From positions 2,232,001-2,296,000 of the forward strand of contig NZ_CP133779.1 of NCBI RefSeq assembly GCF_034347425.1: a stretch of DNA of 64,000 nt. Direction: 5' to 3'. The notes under the pieces were generated by a model. The model was not told the origin of the DNA, searched no databases, and was given only the letters and a program-made list of their open reading frames with translations. This document shows, piece after piece, positions 1-8,797 of this stretch (the stretch's first letter is position 1; every line of letters starts with the position of its first letter). The translations under genes and the position numbers were made by a program. The stretch is from Undibacterium sp. CCC3.4 (lineage in GTDB: Bacteria > Pseudomonadota > Gammaproteobacteria > Burkholderiales > Burkholderiaceae_D).

Positions 1-441
1 GCGGTGGAGGTCGAAGTCGGTGACTTGTACAAATACCGGACAATGAAATTGTTGTTTCGCTATCCGGCGTGACAACAATTCTGCCGGTAAAAAATGCGTG
101 CAGATGATGGCGTCGGGCGCGAACTCAGCGATAGCTTGGAACAGCGTGCGGGTATTGAGTCGCTCCAAACTGCGGCGCAGGCGTTCGAGTGCGCTGTTGG
201 TTTTGGCTTCATTGCTGGCTTGGTAGAGATAGCCCCACAGATTCGGGGCGGAGCTGACCAACTTAATATAAAAGTCAGTGTAGATTTTGCGAAAGCCGCT
301 GCTGACAAAGTCCATCACGTCGAGATGGATCACCTCGCTGTCGGCGGCGTGGACGACTGCACTGGCTTGCAGCGCTTCGGCGGCACGGCGATGGCCGGCA
401 CCGGCAGAAACACTGAGTAAGAGGATTTTCTTTTTTCGCAT
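1..441 (-). CDS. MGDG-synthase/UgtP-type glycosyltransferase, N-terminal part (cut by left edge)
   Basis: The reverse strand reads without a stop from an ATG at 441 to base 1 (147 codons). The protein opens MRKKKILLLSVSAGAGHRRA, and the glycine/histidine loop AGAGHRRAAEAL is the N-terminal hallmark of the monogalactosyldiacylglycerol synthase family, which includes UgtP-type processive diacylglycerol glucosyltransferases. The family transfers a sugar from a nucleotide sugar to a lipid at the inner face of the membrane. Only part of the N-terminal acceptor domain is inside the window; the GT-B donor-binding half lies to the left. It follows pdxH on the same strand after 77 bases. The Shine-Dalgarno sequence is weak, and an in-frame stop at 460-462 limits how far upstream the start could be. 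The family call is fairly sure; the acceptor and sugar cannot be read. Confidence 0.75.
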   Translation of the reverse strand, partial: MRKKKILLLSVSAGAGHRRAAEALQASAVVHAADSEVIHLDVMDFVSSGFRKIYTDFYIKLVSSAPNLWGYLYQASNEAKTNSALERLRRSLERLNTRTLFQAIAEFAPDAIICTHFLPAELLSRRIAKQQFHCPVFVQVTDFDLHR

Positions 442-518
442 CGCATACGCAAGTAGCCTTCAAGCTGACAGGCTAGCATGCGAGTGTGATGACTTGATGA
501 CGCGCGCCCGCGTTTCTA

Positions 519-1154
519 TTAAGGCTGTAGGCGGCTGATTTGCCAGTTGTGCTCGGGCTGACGCGTATAGACGATGCGATCATGCAGGCGCGAGCTGCGT
601 CCTTGCCAAAATTCAATTTTTTCTGGCACCAAGCGGTAGCCACCCCAGTGTTCGGGGCGCGGTGGTTGGTCGCCATAGCGAGTAATCACCTCTGCCAGTT
701 GCTGCTCGAGTTGGTCACGGTTGGCCACCGGCTGACTTTGTATCGACGCCGTGGCACTCTGACGACTACCGAGCGGACGGCTATAAAAATACACATCGTT
801 TTCGGCGGCAGAGATTTTTTCTATGCGGCCTTCGATGCGGACTTGGCGCTCGAGTGCCGGCCAAAAAAACAACAGTGCGGCATGTGGATTACTTGCCAAG
901 TCATTGCCTTTGGCACTGTCATAATTGGTAAACCAGGTGAAGCCACGCGCATCGTATTCTTTGATCAGCACGATCCGTGCCGATGGCTGGCCCGCCGCAT
1001 TCACCGTTGCCAAGCTCATGGCATTGGCTTCGGCGACGTTGGCTTGCAAGGCTTGTTCAAACCAGTGGCCGAACTGCATGAACGGGTCGCTGGCGACATC
1101 GGTTTCAGACAGGCTGGCTTGCTGATAATCTTTACGCAGATCGGCGATAGACAT
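519..1154 (-). CDS. pdxH: Pyridoxamine/pyridoxine 5'-phosphate oxidase
   Basis: This cytoplasmic FMN enzyme oxidises pyridoxine or pyridoxamine 5'-phosphate to pyridoxal 5'-phosphate, the last step of vitamin B6 synthesis and salvage. Its 211 residues match the usual length. Visible signatures are the N-terminal [12 protein letters not shown] segment, the FMN-binding stretch [30 protein letters not shown] in the middle, and the C-terminal [13 protein letters not shown] that closes the active site. AAGGA lies six bases before the ATG. A hemerythrin-like gene starts 32 bases upstream on the same strand, so the two may share a transcript. Nothing looks broken. Confidence 0.97.
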   Translation of the reverse strand: MSIADLRKDYQQASLSETDVASDPFMQFGHWFEQALQANVAEANAMSLATVNAAGQPSARIVLIKEYDARGFTWFTNYDSAKGNDLASNPHAALLFFWPALERQVRIEGRIEKISAAENDVYFYSRPLGSRQSATASIQSQPVANRDQLEQQLAEVITRYGDQPPRPEHWGGYRLVPEKIEFWQGRSSRLHDRIVYTRQPEHNWQISRLQP

Positions 1155-1186
1155 ACATTTCCTTAAATAAACGAGAGCTGAGCAGT

Positions 1187-1735
1187 TCAGGCCGGCTCGG
1201 CCGTAGGGACGATACCGCGCCGGGTTTGCATCGCGGTACCGAGTTTTTTCATCTGGGTGGCGTCGAACAGGCGCAGCGCCATCGGCGCAATATGCCCTTC
1301 TTCTATCGCCATATGGGCTTGATACAATTCGGAAAATTCTTCTACATCGCTGGCCGATAAATCACCGCCCTCGCCATCTTCTATCGCTTGCAATTGGCTT
1401 TCCAATCCCTTCCAATGTATTTCCATTTGGCGATGATGCAGCAAAATCTGTAGTGTCAACTCTTGCAACAGCACGGCATCGTCACCTTTTGCCGTGGCTG
1501 CCAGTTCGGGCAGTAAATCGACCTCTTCATCTTCGTGATGCAAGGGGGCCGCTTTTCGGAAATAGCGCAGTACCGCTTTGGCTGCGCGTTGGGCTTCTTC
1601 ATCTACCCCGGTATCATTGAGGTGACTGACCAGCCGCTCGAGCGTGCTTAACTGCTTGCGTATGCGATCGTGGCAATGCTTTAAGATTGCCAGAGGCTGA
1701 TCGAAGTCTGGTGCGCTATCGAATAAACTGTTCAT
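1187..1735 (-). CDS. Hemerythrin-like HHE-domain protein
   Basis: This 182-residue soluble protein has the four-helix HHE cation-binding pattern. A first histidine pair sits near residue 20 (HCHDR), followed by [25 protein letters not shown] and [13 protein letters not shown]; these supply the His and Glu ligands of a di-iron centre. Proteins of this family bind O2, NO or iron, and the exact role here cannot be read. It has a good Shine-Dalgarno sequence (GGGAG, five bases before the ATG). It lies 32 bases ahead of pdxH and is divergent from tcdA. Confidence 0.85.
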   Translation of the reverse strand: MNSLFDSAPDFDQPLAILKHCHDRIRKQLSTLERLVSHLNDTGVDEEAQRAAKAVLRYFRKAAPLHHEDEEVDLLPELAATAKGDDAVLLQELTLQILLHHRQMEIHWKGLESQLQAIEDGEGGDLSASDVEEFSELYQAHMAIEEGHIAPMALRLFDATQMKKLGTAMQTRRGIVPTAEPA

Positions 1736-1902
1736 GCTGACTCCCTGTGGAGAGGTTGACCATCATTATGCAGTAGGGATTGTAGACCTACTTGCGACAC
1801 ATCAATCACGCTCTTGTAAAATGGCGACAATATTTAAAGCTTCGTGTCTGCATTCAGGCACGATGTTCACACACTGCTCACCAAAACATTAATAATACTA
1901 TT

Positions 1903-2703
1903 ATGCAACAAAATTCAGATATCGATTTCGATCGCCGTTTCGGCGGTGTCGCCCGACTTTACGGTGCCGCGGCGCTGAGTCGCTTTCGCGCCGCACATAT
2001 TGCTGTGATCGGCGTCGGCGGCGTCGGTTCCTGGGTGGTGGAAGCGTTAGCGCGCAGTGCCATCGGTACGATCACTCTGATCGATCTCGATCAGGTTGCA
2101 GAATCGAATATCAATCGCCAGATTCAAGCCACCAGCGCGAGTCTTGGGCAAGCCAAAGTCAGCGCGCTGGCCGAACGGATTGCCAGTATCAATCCGTTTT
2201 GCGTGGTTCATGAGGTAGAAGATTTCATTACACCCGATAACCTTGGCGAACTCGTCGGGGCCGCTGGGTTTGATTATGTCATCGATGCCATCGATGATGT
2301 CCGAGCCAAGACGGCATTGATTGCGTTTTGTCATCAACAGCAACTGCCGCTCATTACTATCGGTGCGGCCGGTGGACAAACCGATCCGGGTAAGATAGAG
2401 ATTCGTGATCTCTCGCGCACTGAGCAAGAACCTTTGCTAGCCTTGGTGCGCAAACGCTTGCGTCAGAACTTTGGTTTTCCGCGCGGTGCCAAGAGTAAAT
2501 TTGGCATCGAGGCGGTGTTTTCCATGGAGGTGCTGACTACCCCGGCGGAGGTCTGTGAAACGCCCGAGTCGGCCGCACAAGACACGGCACTGAGCGGCTT
2601 GAATTGTGCCGGCTTCGGTTCTTCTGTGGTCGTGACGGCCAGCTTCGGCTTGCGTGCTGCGGCACGTGTTTTGCAGGTCTTGGCGCTGGGGCGGCAAGAC
2701 TGA
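1903..2703 (+). CDS. tcdA: tRNA threonylcarbamoyladenosine dehydratase (CsdL/TcdA, ThiF/E1-like)
   Basis: TcdA uses ATP to cyclise t6A37 to ct6A in tRNAs that read ANN codons. The E1-like Rossmann loop GVGGVGSWVVEALARS is followed by LIDLDQVAESNINRQ, which places the Asp and Arg of the adenylation site, then VIDAIDDVRAK and the crossover loop TIGAAGGQTDPGKI. I chose the ATG at 1903 because homologues begin with a short polar stretch before RFGGVARLYG and the resulting 266 residues match the family. An upstream in-frame ATG at 1792 would add 37 unlike residues. The last 50 bases of the upstream gap are AT-rich. Confidence 0.93.
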   Translation: MQQNSDIDFDRRFGGVARLYGAAALSRFRAAHIAVIGVGGVGSWVVEALARSAIGTITLIDLDQVAESNINRQIQATSASLGQAKVSALAERIASINPFCVVHEVEDFITPDNLGELVGAAGFDYVIDAIDDVRAKTALIAFCHQQQLPLITIGAAGGQTDPGKIEIRDLSRTEQEPLLALVRKRLRQNFGFPRGAKSKFGIEAVFSMEVLTTPAEVCETPESAAQDTALSGLNCAGFGSSVVVTASFGLRAAARVLQVLALGRQD

Positions 2704-2953
2704 AAGGTTCTTTAGTCATAACAATCGCTCACTAATTCTTTTCAGATATTGGGAGTATGAGCGTGCGCTGGCTTTTCCTGCCCAGTTGGCCGATCTCTGT
2801 GAACAAAATGGCATATTTGCTACTTAGTAGTAATATAGGGCAAGTGCAGCTTCAAGCTGCCGTATAATAAAATAAAATTGCCGCATGGAATTATTTCATG
2901 CGTCGCTGATCTGTTTTTATTCACGCGCATTCAGCCAGTGCGCAAGGAAGATA

Positions 2954-3448
2954 ATGATGAATGATTCCGCTGTGCTCGATATCGCTGCCGAAGTTACTAC
3001 TGAGCAGGAGTTCCTGGCATTTCGTCTTGGTGCCGAGGAGTATGGCATTGCGATTTTGCAGACGCAGGAAATTCGTAATTTCGAAACTCTCACGCGGCTG
3101 GCTAATTCGCCTGATTACTTACGTGGGGTCATGAACTTGCGCGGCGTAATCGTGCCGGTAATCGATCTGCGTCTGCGTTTCGGTACCGGTGCCGATGCCC
3201 CCGACTCGTCGACCGTGGTGATCATTCTCAATATTCACGGTCGTGTGATTGGCGTCGTGGTTGACAGTGTGTCTGATGTTGTCACGCTGATCACGGCTGA
3301 TATCAAACCGGCACCTGAACTCGGTACTACCTTCTCTAGCAATTACCTGATCGGTTTGGGGCAGATTGAGGAAAGAATGATCATTCTGCTCGATATAGAA
3401 AAAGTCATGTCTGGGCCGGAATTGGGTTTGATCGCGCAGACAGCCTGA
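2954..3448 (+). CDS. cheW: CheW-type chemotaxis coupling protein
   Basis: CheW bridges chemoreceptors and the CheA kinase at the inner membrane. The 164 residues carry the CheW SH3-like fold: FLAFRLGAEEYGIAILQTQEI, the receptor-contact segment LRGVMNLRGVIVPVIDLR, and a C-terminal ILLDIEKVM. Two adjacent ATGs at 2954 and 2957 follow AAGGAAG (2944-2950); the second has the better spacing. No other chemotaxis gene is near, so this may be an accessory CheW, possibly for a pilus-linked or second chemosensory array. Gene assignment is sure, partner unknown. Confidence 0.93.
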   Translation: MMNDSAVLDIAAEVTTEQEFLAFRLGAEEYGIAILQTQEIRNFETLTRLANSPDYLRGVMNLRGVIVPVIDLRLRFGTGADAPDSSTVVIILNIHGRVIGVVVDSVSDVVTLITADIKPAPELGTTFSSNYLIGLGQIEERMIILLDIEKVMSGPELGLIAQTA

Positions 3449-3482
3449 ACTACCGACGCCATCTCAGTGGGTCGGCTGAGGA

Positions 3483-4523
3483 TCAGGATTTGCCGAACAC
3501 TTCGTTGAGTTGCTGCGTCACGCGTATGAAGGTCGTGCGTTTAGTCAATTCTTTCAGCTTGTGTGCGCCGACATACGTACATGCTGAGCGCACGCCACCT
3601 AAAATATCTTGCAAGCTATTGCTGACCGGACCGCGATACGGCACCAGTACTTCCTTGCCTTCAGAGGCGCGGTAGTGAGCCACGCCACCGGCATATTTAT
3701 CCATGGCCGCGCGACTGCTCATCCCATAGAAACGTTTGAATTGCGTGCCGTCGCGCTCGACCACATCACCGGCGCATTCATCATGGCCAGCCAGCATGCC
3801 GCCGAGCATAATGAAATCGGCACCGCCACCAAAGGCTTTGGCTAAGTCACCCGGCACCGCACAACCGCCATCGGCGCAGATTTGCCCGCCCAAGCCGTGG
3901 GCGGCATCGGCACATTCGATGATGGCCGACAATTGCGGATAGCCTACCCCGGTCATTTTGCGGGTAGTGCATACCGAGCCAGGTCCGATGCCGACCTTGA
4001 CGATATCAGCCCCAGCCAGTATCAATTCTTCCGTGATATCACCGGTGACGACATTGCCGGCCATGATAGTCAGTTGCGGAAAATCAGTACGGACTTTTTT
4101 GACAAAATTAATGAAGCCTTCGGTATAGCCGTTAGCCACATCGATGCAGACATATTCGATGGCGGCTTTGGTGCGCGCCATTACGGCAACAAATTTATCG
4201 TAATCGGCATTCGATATGCCCATGGAATAAAAGGCCGCTGATTTTGTTTGCAGACGCGTGAAATAATCAACCAGCGTTTGCTCATCGTAGTGCTTGTGCA
4301 GGGCGGTGGATAATTGTTGCGCTTCGAGTACGGCAGCCATTTCCAGCGTGCCGGTCGAATCCATATTGGCAGCGATGATAGGAATGCCGCGATAGGTTTT
4401 ACGCGAATGATGGAACACGAACTCTCGTTCGAGGTCGACATCTGAACGTGAGGTCAGGGTTGAGCGCTTGGGGCGGATCAGAACGTCTTTAAAATCCAGT
4501 CTCAGGGTTTCTTCGATATGCAT
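3483..4523 (-). CDS. guaC: GMP reductase
   Basis: GuaC reduces GMP to IMP and ammonia with NADPH, linking guanine and adenine nucleotide pools. The 346 residues fit the E. coli-type enzyme. Recognisable parts are the start [20 protein letters not shown], the phosphate and catalytic loop [20 protein letters not shown] with the active-site Cys, and [21 protein letters not shown] set the start at 4523 because homologues begin at MHIEE and GGAG lies five bases before it; the open frame extends 17 codons further. It is convergent with cheW. No guanine-responsive element was seen upstream. Confidence 0.96.
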   Translation of the reverse strand: MHIEETLRLDFKDVLIRPKRSTLTSRSDVDLEREFVFHHSRKTYRGIPIIAANMDSTGTLEMAAVLEAQQLSTALHKHYDEQTLVDYFTRLQTKSAAFYSMGISNADYDKFVAVMARTKAAIEYVCIDVANGYTEGFINFVKKVRTDFPQLTIMAGNVVTGDITEELILAGADIVKVGIGPGSVCTTRKMTGVGYPQLSAIIECADAAHGLGGQICADGGCAVPGDLAKAFGGGADFIMLGGMLAGHDECAGDVVERDGTQFKRFYGMSSRAAMDKYAGGVAHYRASEGKEVLVPYRGPVSNSLQDILGGVRSACTYVGAHKLKELTKRTTFIRVTQQLNEVFGKS

Positions 4524-4688
4524 AACGACTCCGGTGCGCGTCTGGCGGACGCAGGAATGGAACGACTCGAACACCGAGCCATTGAGCCGTAATTGAGTAT
4601 AGTGGAAAAAACCGACTAGTGTCGATCTGCTGAAGCGATGCCCGGTATCACGCGTTTCGTATACCGGACACCCTAGGGAAGTGCTGGC

Positions 4689-5624
4689 TTAATGGCAAAC
4701 GCCCTTACCTTTATCGCCGAAGCTGGCACCGTCCGTGGCCAAGAATTCCCATTCATAGGAATTTTCTTGTAATTTCAGACGTAACACGCCGTGGCTGGAA
4801 TTATCGCGCATCTCGGTGGTGTTTTTTGGTAAAAACATCGGCGTGGTTGCCGCCCCGCCGGTGCCGACCACAAAACTGCGCAAGCCATTGACGTCATCGC
4901 GCTCGCCATTGCCATCCATGGGGGCGAAACGTTCATAGTCATGGTCGTGGCCGCTGAGGACCAGATCGGCTTTGGCCGCTACCAACATTTTCCAGGCTGG
5001 CCACATCAATTCATTGTTGCCATGGCCACCAGAGCTGAATGCCGGATGATGCCAGAATGCCAAAGTACAGCGCTGTTTGTTGTTACTCAATTCTTCTTGT
5101 AACCATGCCAACTGCGTTTGCATTTGTTGTCTGTTAAGGTTGCTGTTGAGCGAGATTATCTGCCAATTGCCGATGTGTTTGGCGTAGTAACCGCGTCGAT
5201 CGGGGCCGGCCAGTTCGCCAAAGTAATTGTAGTAACCGAGTGCTTTCGGCATGGCGTAGTCATGGTTGCCGGGCGAGGGCAGGGTACGCTGTTTGAAGCG
5301 ACCCCAGGTCGGGTCGTAACAATTACTGAATTCTTCAGGTTTGCCAACCGGATAGGTATTGTCGCCCAGCGTGATGGCCAGCGCGCTCGTGTCTTGTGCC
5401 AGTGCCGTGGCAATCAAGTCGGCGGTACGGGCAGCCATGCTCTCCAGGGCTGGTTTTTTCTTGCAGTCAGCGATATCGCCCGCCGCATAGATCGTGATGC
5501 TCTTTGCTTTGCTGGAGAGTTTTTGTTTAGCACTTTTGGTAATCGGGTTTTCCAGCGCGTAGGCTGACGAAGTCGCCAGCGCTGCGAGAAAAAGTAAGGC
5601 GGGAATCAAACGCACACAATGCAT
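4689..5624 (-). CDS. Secreted calcineurin-like metallophosphoesterase
   Basis: The protein is about 311 residues and begins with a signal peptide (MHCVRLIPALLFLAALATSS, cleavage likely after SAYA). The binuclear metal motifs appear in order: AAGDIADC (D-x-D equivalent), LGDNTYP, SPGNHDYAMP, FWHHPAFSSGGHGNN and LSGHDHDYERF. This is the layout of purple-acid-phosphatase-like and alkaline phosphatase-like hydrolases acting in the periplasm on phosphomonoesters. The ATG at 5624 puts the signal peptide at the N-terminus; an upstream in-frame start at 5654 would add ten unlikely residues. The true substrate is unknown. It follows copA on the same strand with 73 bases between. Confidence 0.85.
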   Translation of the reverse strand: MHCVRLIPALLFLAALATSSAYALENPITKSAKQKLSSKAKSITIYAAGDIADCKKKPALESMAARTADLIATALAQDTSALAITLGDNTYPVGKPEEFSNCYDPTWGRFKQRTLPSPGNHDYAMPKALGYYNYFGELAGPDRRGYYAKHIGNWQIISLNSNLNRQQMQTQLAWLQEELSNNKQRCTLAFWHHPAFSSGGHGNNELMWPAWKMLVAAKADLVLSGHDHDYERFAPMDGNGERDDVNGLRSFVVGTGGAATTPMFLPKNTTEMRDNSSHGVLRLKLQENSYEWEFLATDGASFGDKGKGVCH

Positions 5625-5697
5625 AGGAGGTCTTTGGAAGTAGGTATAGAACAACAGGGGGGTATTTTACCGTGTCCCGGTCGCGCTGCCCGATTGT

Positions 5698-8259
5698 TTA
5701 CAATGTCAGTGAGCGCAAACGCAGCGCATTGCTGATGACTGAGACTGAACTCAGGCTCATTGCCGCACTCGCCAGCATAGGGCTGAGCAACAGGCCCAGC
5801 CATGGATAGAGTGCACCGGCAGCGAGCGGCACGCCGATGAAATTATAGGCAAACGCAAAAAACAAATTCTGCCGAATATTACGCATGGTAGCGACACTCA
5901 GACGGCGCGCACGCGCAATGCCTTGCAGCTTGCCTTGGATTAACACTAAATCGGCGCTTTGCATGGCGATATCGGTACCGCTGCCCATGGCAATGCCGAC
6001 CTGGGCTTGCGCCAGTGCCGGCGCATCGTTGATGCCATCGCCGGCCATGGCGACAAGGTGTCCTTGGGCTTGTAAGTCACGGATCATGCGCAATTTGTCT
6101 TCAGGCATGACTTCTGCGTGAAACTCGGCGATGCCAAGCTTGTTTGCAACGCTTTGCACCGCCAGTCGATTGTCACCGCTCATCAAGATCACACGGATTC
6201 CGAGTGCCCGCACCTCATCGAGTGCGGCAGCGGCATCGGTTTTTATGCTATCGGCAATACTGATGAGCGCGAGCGCGCGTTGATCGCGCGCCAAAATCAC
6301 CACCGCATGGCCATTTGCTTGAAATGTTTGTATCTGCGCATCAAATTCGGCGGTGTCGATACCATGCGCGGTTATCCAGGCGGGTTTTCCCAGCATCAGC
6401 GCTTGCTCATTTTGCCAAGCACGCACACCTTGTCCGCTGACTGCTTCGAAACGGCTGATCGTTGCGGCAGCAATATTTTTCTGCTCGGCGCAGTCGACGA
6501 TGGCGCGCGCCAACGGATGTTCGCTGGCTTGTTCCAGCGCCCGCGCCAGTGCCCAGACTTGATCGTGGTGTTCCCCTTGGGCCAGCAAGAAGCCTTGTAC
6601 CGCAGCATGGCCAGCGGTCAGGGTGCCGGTTTTATCGATGACTAAGGTGTCTATTTTTTCCAATAATTCCAAAACCTCTGCATTTTTGATCAACATGCCA
6701 GCCTGAGCCGCCCGGCCTATGCCGACCGTGACCGAAATCGGCGTGGCCAAGCCAAGTGCGCAAGGGCAGGCGATGATCAGTACCGAGATCGCCGCCATAC
6801 AGCCGTTGGCCAATGCTGGCGCTGGCCCGAGCCAGTACCAGAGCAGCAAGGCGGCAAGGGCGGCGAACAATACTGCTGGCACAAACCAAGCCGAGACCTG
6901 ATCGGCCAACTTTTGTATCGGTGCCCGTGAGCGTGCGGCTTGATTGACCAAGCTGATGATGTGCGACAACAGCGTATCGCGACCGATCTTTTCCGCCGAC
7001 ATGGTGAAACTACCCTGTTGGTTGAGTGTGCCGGCACGCACCGTCGCGCCGCTGCGTTTGGCCACCGGCATGGCTTCGCCACTGATCATGGCTTCATCGA
7101 CATACGATGCGCCGCTGATCACGCTGCCATCGACGGCAATCTGCGCCCCCGGTCGCACGCGTAAGGTGTCGCCAAGCTGAACTTGATCGAGTGCGATGTC
7201 GCTGTCGGAACCATCGGCGTTGACCCGTATCGCGCGGCTCGGCGTCAGCGCCAGCAAGGAACGAATGGCCAAGCCGGTTTGGGCGCGTGCGCGCAGTTCT
7301 AACACTTGGCCGAGCAAGACCAAGCAAATGATGACGGCTGCTGCTTCAAAATACAGCGGCACCATGCCATCTATTTTGAAGGTGTCCGGTAGTGCCGCCG
7401 GGAATAGCAATGCCACCAGACTGAGTAAGTAAGCGGCACCGGTACCGATGCCGATCAAGCTGAACATATTCAAATTGCCGCTGCGAAAGGACAACCAGGC
7501 ACGGGCAAAAAACGGCTGCCCCAGCCACAGCACCACTGGGCTGGCAAGTGTACATTGCAGCCAATTGAACAGCTTCATGCCCAGCCGCGCATGCAAATCT
7601 ACCCCGGGAAGCATGTCACCCATGCTCAGCATCAGCAGTGGCAGGCACAGCGCGATACTGAAGTATAAGCGCCGGCGCATGTCATGCAATTCGCTCTGGT
7701 CATCAACGAATGAAGCTTCTTTGGGTTCCAAGGCCATGCCGCAGAGTGGGCAGATGCCGGGGCCGAGTTGTTCGACTTCTGCATCCATAGGGCAAATATA
7801 TAAGAGCTCGGCGGCATTGGATGGCGGCGCGACAGGAGTAGGCGCAGGTGCCAGCGCGGCATCGGGCTGGGCACGAAATTTCGCCAAGCAAGCGGCGCAA
7901 CAAAAATACCAAGTGCGGCCGGCATGCTCCATCTGATGCGGGCTGTTGCTACTGACGCGCATGCCGCAAATCGGGTCGCGTTGCTCACCGGCCCGATCTT
8001 CTTGCATGCTCGTCGTCGTTGCTGCAACTGCACTCATGTTTCCTGTCCCCAGCAGGGTTTTGGCGCGGACATAATCTGTCGGTATCGCGTTGAATTTGGC
8101 CGCGCATGAGGCACTGCAAAAGTAATACGGCCGTCCTTGAAAGCGCACGCTGAACTTGGCCTTGCTGCTGACTGTCATGCCGCAGACTGGGTCGAGTGTG
8201 GCTGCTGCGCTCGGCTCTGGGCTTGTGCAGCAAGGGCTGTGACTGTGTTCGTGCGTCAT
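5698..8259 (-). CDS. copA: Cu(I)-exporting P1B-type ATPase with two YHS domains
   Basis: This inner-membrane pump exports Cu(I) from the cytoplasm. Instead of the usual HMA domains, the 853-residue protein starts with a His/Cys-rich tail and two YHS domains (about 22-64 with DPVCGMTV, and 94-137 with DPICGMRV). A Cys-rich heavy-metal-binding segment follows (YICPMDAEVEQLGPGICPLC, near 155-180), then the pump. Catalytic motifs are IACPCALGLATP (CPC in the sixth helix), IDKTGTLT (phosphorylated Asp), SEHPLARAI and AGDGINDAPALA. The last two helices carry FAYN and MSLSSVSVISNALRLR, the IB-1 copper signature. GGAAG precedes the ATG by six bases. It is divergent from a MerR regulator with a MerR-type promoter between them. 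Confidence 0.93.
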   Translation of the reverse strand: MTHEHSHSPCCTSPEPSAAATLDPVCGMTVSSKAKFSVRFQGRPYYFCSASCAAKFNAIPTDYVRAKTLLGTGNMSAVAATTTSMQEDRAGEQRDPICGMRVSSNSPHQMEHAGRTWYFCCAACLAKFRAQPDAALAPAPTPVAPPSNAAELLYICPMDAEVEQLGPGICPLCGMALEPKEASFVDDQSELHDMRRRLYFSIALCLPLLMLSMGDMLPGVDLHARLGMKLFNWLQCTLASPVVLWLGQPFFARAWLSFRSGNLNMFSLIGIGTGAAYLLSLVALLFPAALPDTFKIDGMVPLYFEAAAVIICLVLLGQVLELRARAQTGLAIRSLLALTPSRAIRVNADGSDSDIALDQVQLGDTLRVRPGAQIAVDGSVISGASYVDEAMISGEAMPVAKRSGATVRAGTLNQQGSFTMSAEKIGRDTLLSHIISLVNQAARSRAPIQKLADQVSAWFVPAVLFAALAALLLWYWLGPAPALANGCMAAISVLIIACPCALGLATPISVTVGIGRAAQAGMLIKNAEVLELLEKIDTLVIDKTGTLTAGHAAVQGFLLAQGEHHDQVWALARALEQASEHPLARAIVDCAEQKNIAAATISRFEAVSGQGVRAWQNEQALMLGKPAWITAHGIDTAEFDAQIQTFQANGHAVVILARDQRALALISIADSIKTDAAAALDEVRALGIRVILMSGDNRLAVQSVANKLGIAEFHAEVMPEDKLRMIRDLQAQGHLVAMAGDGINDAPALAQAQVGIAMGSGTDIAMQSADLVLIQGKLQGIARARRLSVATMRNIRQNLFFAFAYNFIGVPLAAGALYPWLGLLLSPMLASAAMSLSSVSVISNALRLRSLTL

Positions 8260-8288
8260 GGTTGGCTTCCAAATGTGGTCTATGCTTT

Positions 8289-8320
8289 ATCATAGACTGC
8301 GTACCCAACTACGGAGTCAA
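8289..8320 (-). promoter_or_regulatory. MerR-type promoter and operator of copA
   Basis: On the reverse strand a -35 TTGACT (8315-8320) and a -10 TATGAT (8289-8294) are 20 bp apart, too long for ordinary sigma-70 use. A near-perfect dyad, GACTCCGTA-N6-TACGCAGTC (8295-8318), fills the spacer. This overlong spacer with a central dyad is the hallmark of promoters that MerR-family proteins activate by untwisting DNA. The neighbouring regulator at 8331 is the natural ligand. Confidence 0.85.
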
Positions 8321-8330
8321 GGAGTTTCTG

Positions 8331-8744
8331 ATGTCTGATCCCAATCAATTAACGATAGGACAATTGGCCAAAGCGGCGGCGGTCGGTGTCGAGACGATAC
8401 GCTATTACCAGCGGCGCGGTTTGTTGCCTGTGCCGCTGGTTGCCAGCGGCTTTCGCACCTATACCAAGGCCTACGTGGCACGGATTCGTTTCATCAAACG
8501 CGCGCAGGAACTTGGTTTTCATCTCGATGAAGTCGCGCAGTTGCTGGCGCTGGAAGATAGTCATGATCGCACTGCCGTGCGCGACATCGCAGCCGAACGT
8601 TTGCTGCAAGTGCGTGCCAAGCTCGCTGATTTACAGTGCATGGAACAGATTTTGGCTGGTCTCATCGCTCGCTGTGCCGCCTGTGGCGATGATATGAGCT
8701 GTCCTATTATCGATGCGCTCAGCGGTACCTCTATGCCACCCTGA
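8331..8744 (+). CDS. MerR-family metal regulator (CueR/MerR-like) of copA
   Basis: The 137-residue activator has a winged-helix N-terminus (LTIGQLAKAAAVGVETIRYY), a dimer helix and a C-terminal metal loop with Cys115, Cys118 and Cys124 (RCAACGDDMSCPII). The dimer-helix position that is Cys in Hg, Zn, Cd and Pb sensors is not Cys here (EDSHDRTA region); in monovalent-metal sensors such as CueR this place holds Ser. With a Cu(I) pump across the promoter, copper is the likely signal, though the Cys115-Cys124 spacing is closer to MerR than to CueR. The ATG at 8331 was chosen because MSDPNQLTIGQL fits the family start; an open frame upstream runs through the promoter. Confidence 0.88.
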   Translation: MSDPNQLTIGQLAKAAAVGVETIRYYQRRGLLPVPLVASGFRTYTKAYVARIRFIKRAQELGFHLDEVAQLLALEDSHDRTAVRDIAAERLLQVRAKLADLQCMEQILAGLIARCAACGDDMSCPIIDALSGTSMPP

Positions 8745-8747
8745 AAT

Positions 8748-8777
8748 AATAACGACCAGACGTATCTGGTCGTTATT
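8748..8777. terminator. Bidirectional terminator between the merR-type gene and nemA
   Basis: A perfect 13-bp stem (8748-8760 with 8765-8777) has a 4-nt loop and A/T-rich outer ends, so it can serve both strands. It sits four bases after the regulator stop and 20 bases before the nemA stop, between two convergent genes. Confidence 0.85.
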
Positions 8778-8797
8778 TGCCTCATTGATGTTTATAC

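Noticed and set aside
540..1166. 208-codon frame opposite pdxH
   Set aside because: It is the antisense shadow of a well-supported gene, with no recognisable domain.
4642..4667. CCGGTAT/ATACCGG inverted repeat as a terminator of the phosphoesterase gene
   Set aside because: Long loop and no T-run on the reverse strand.
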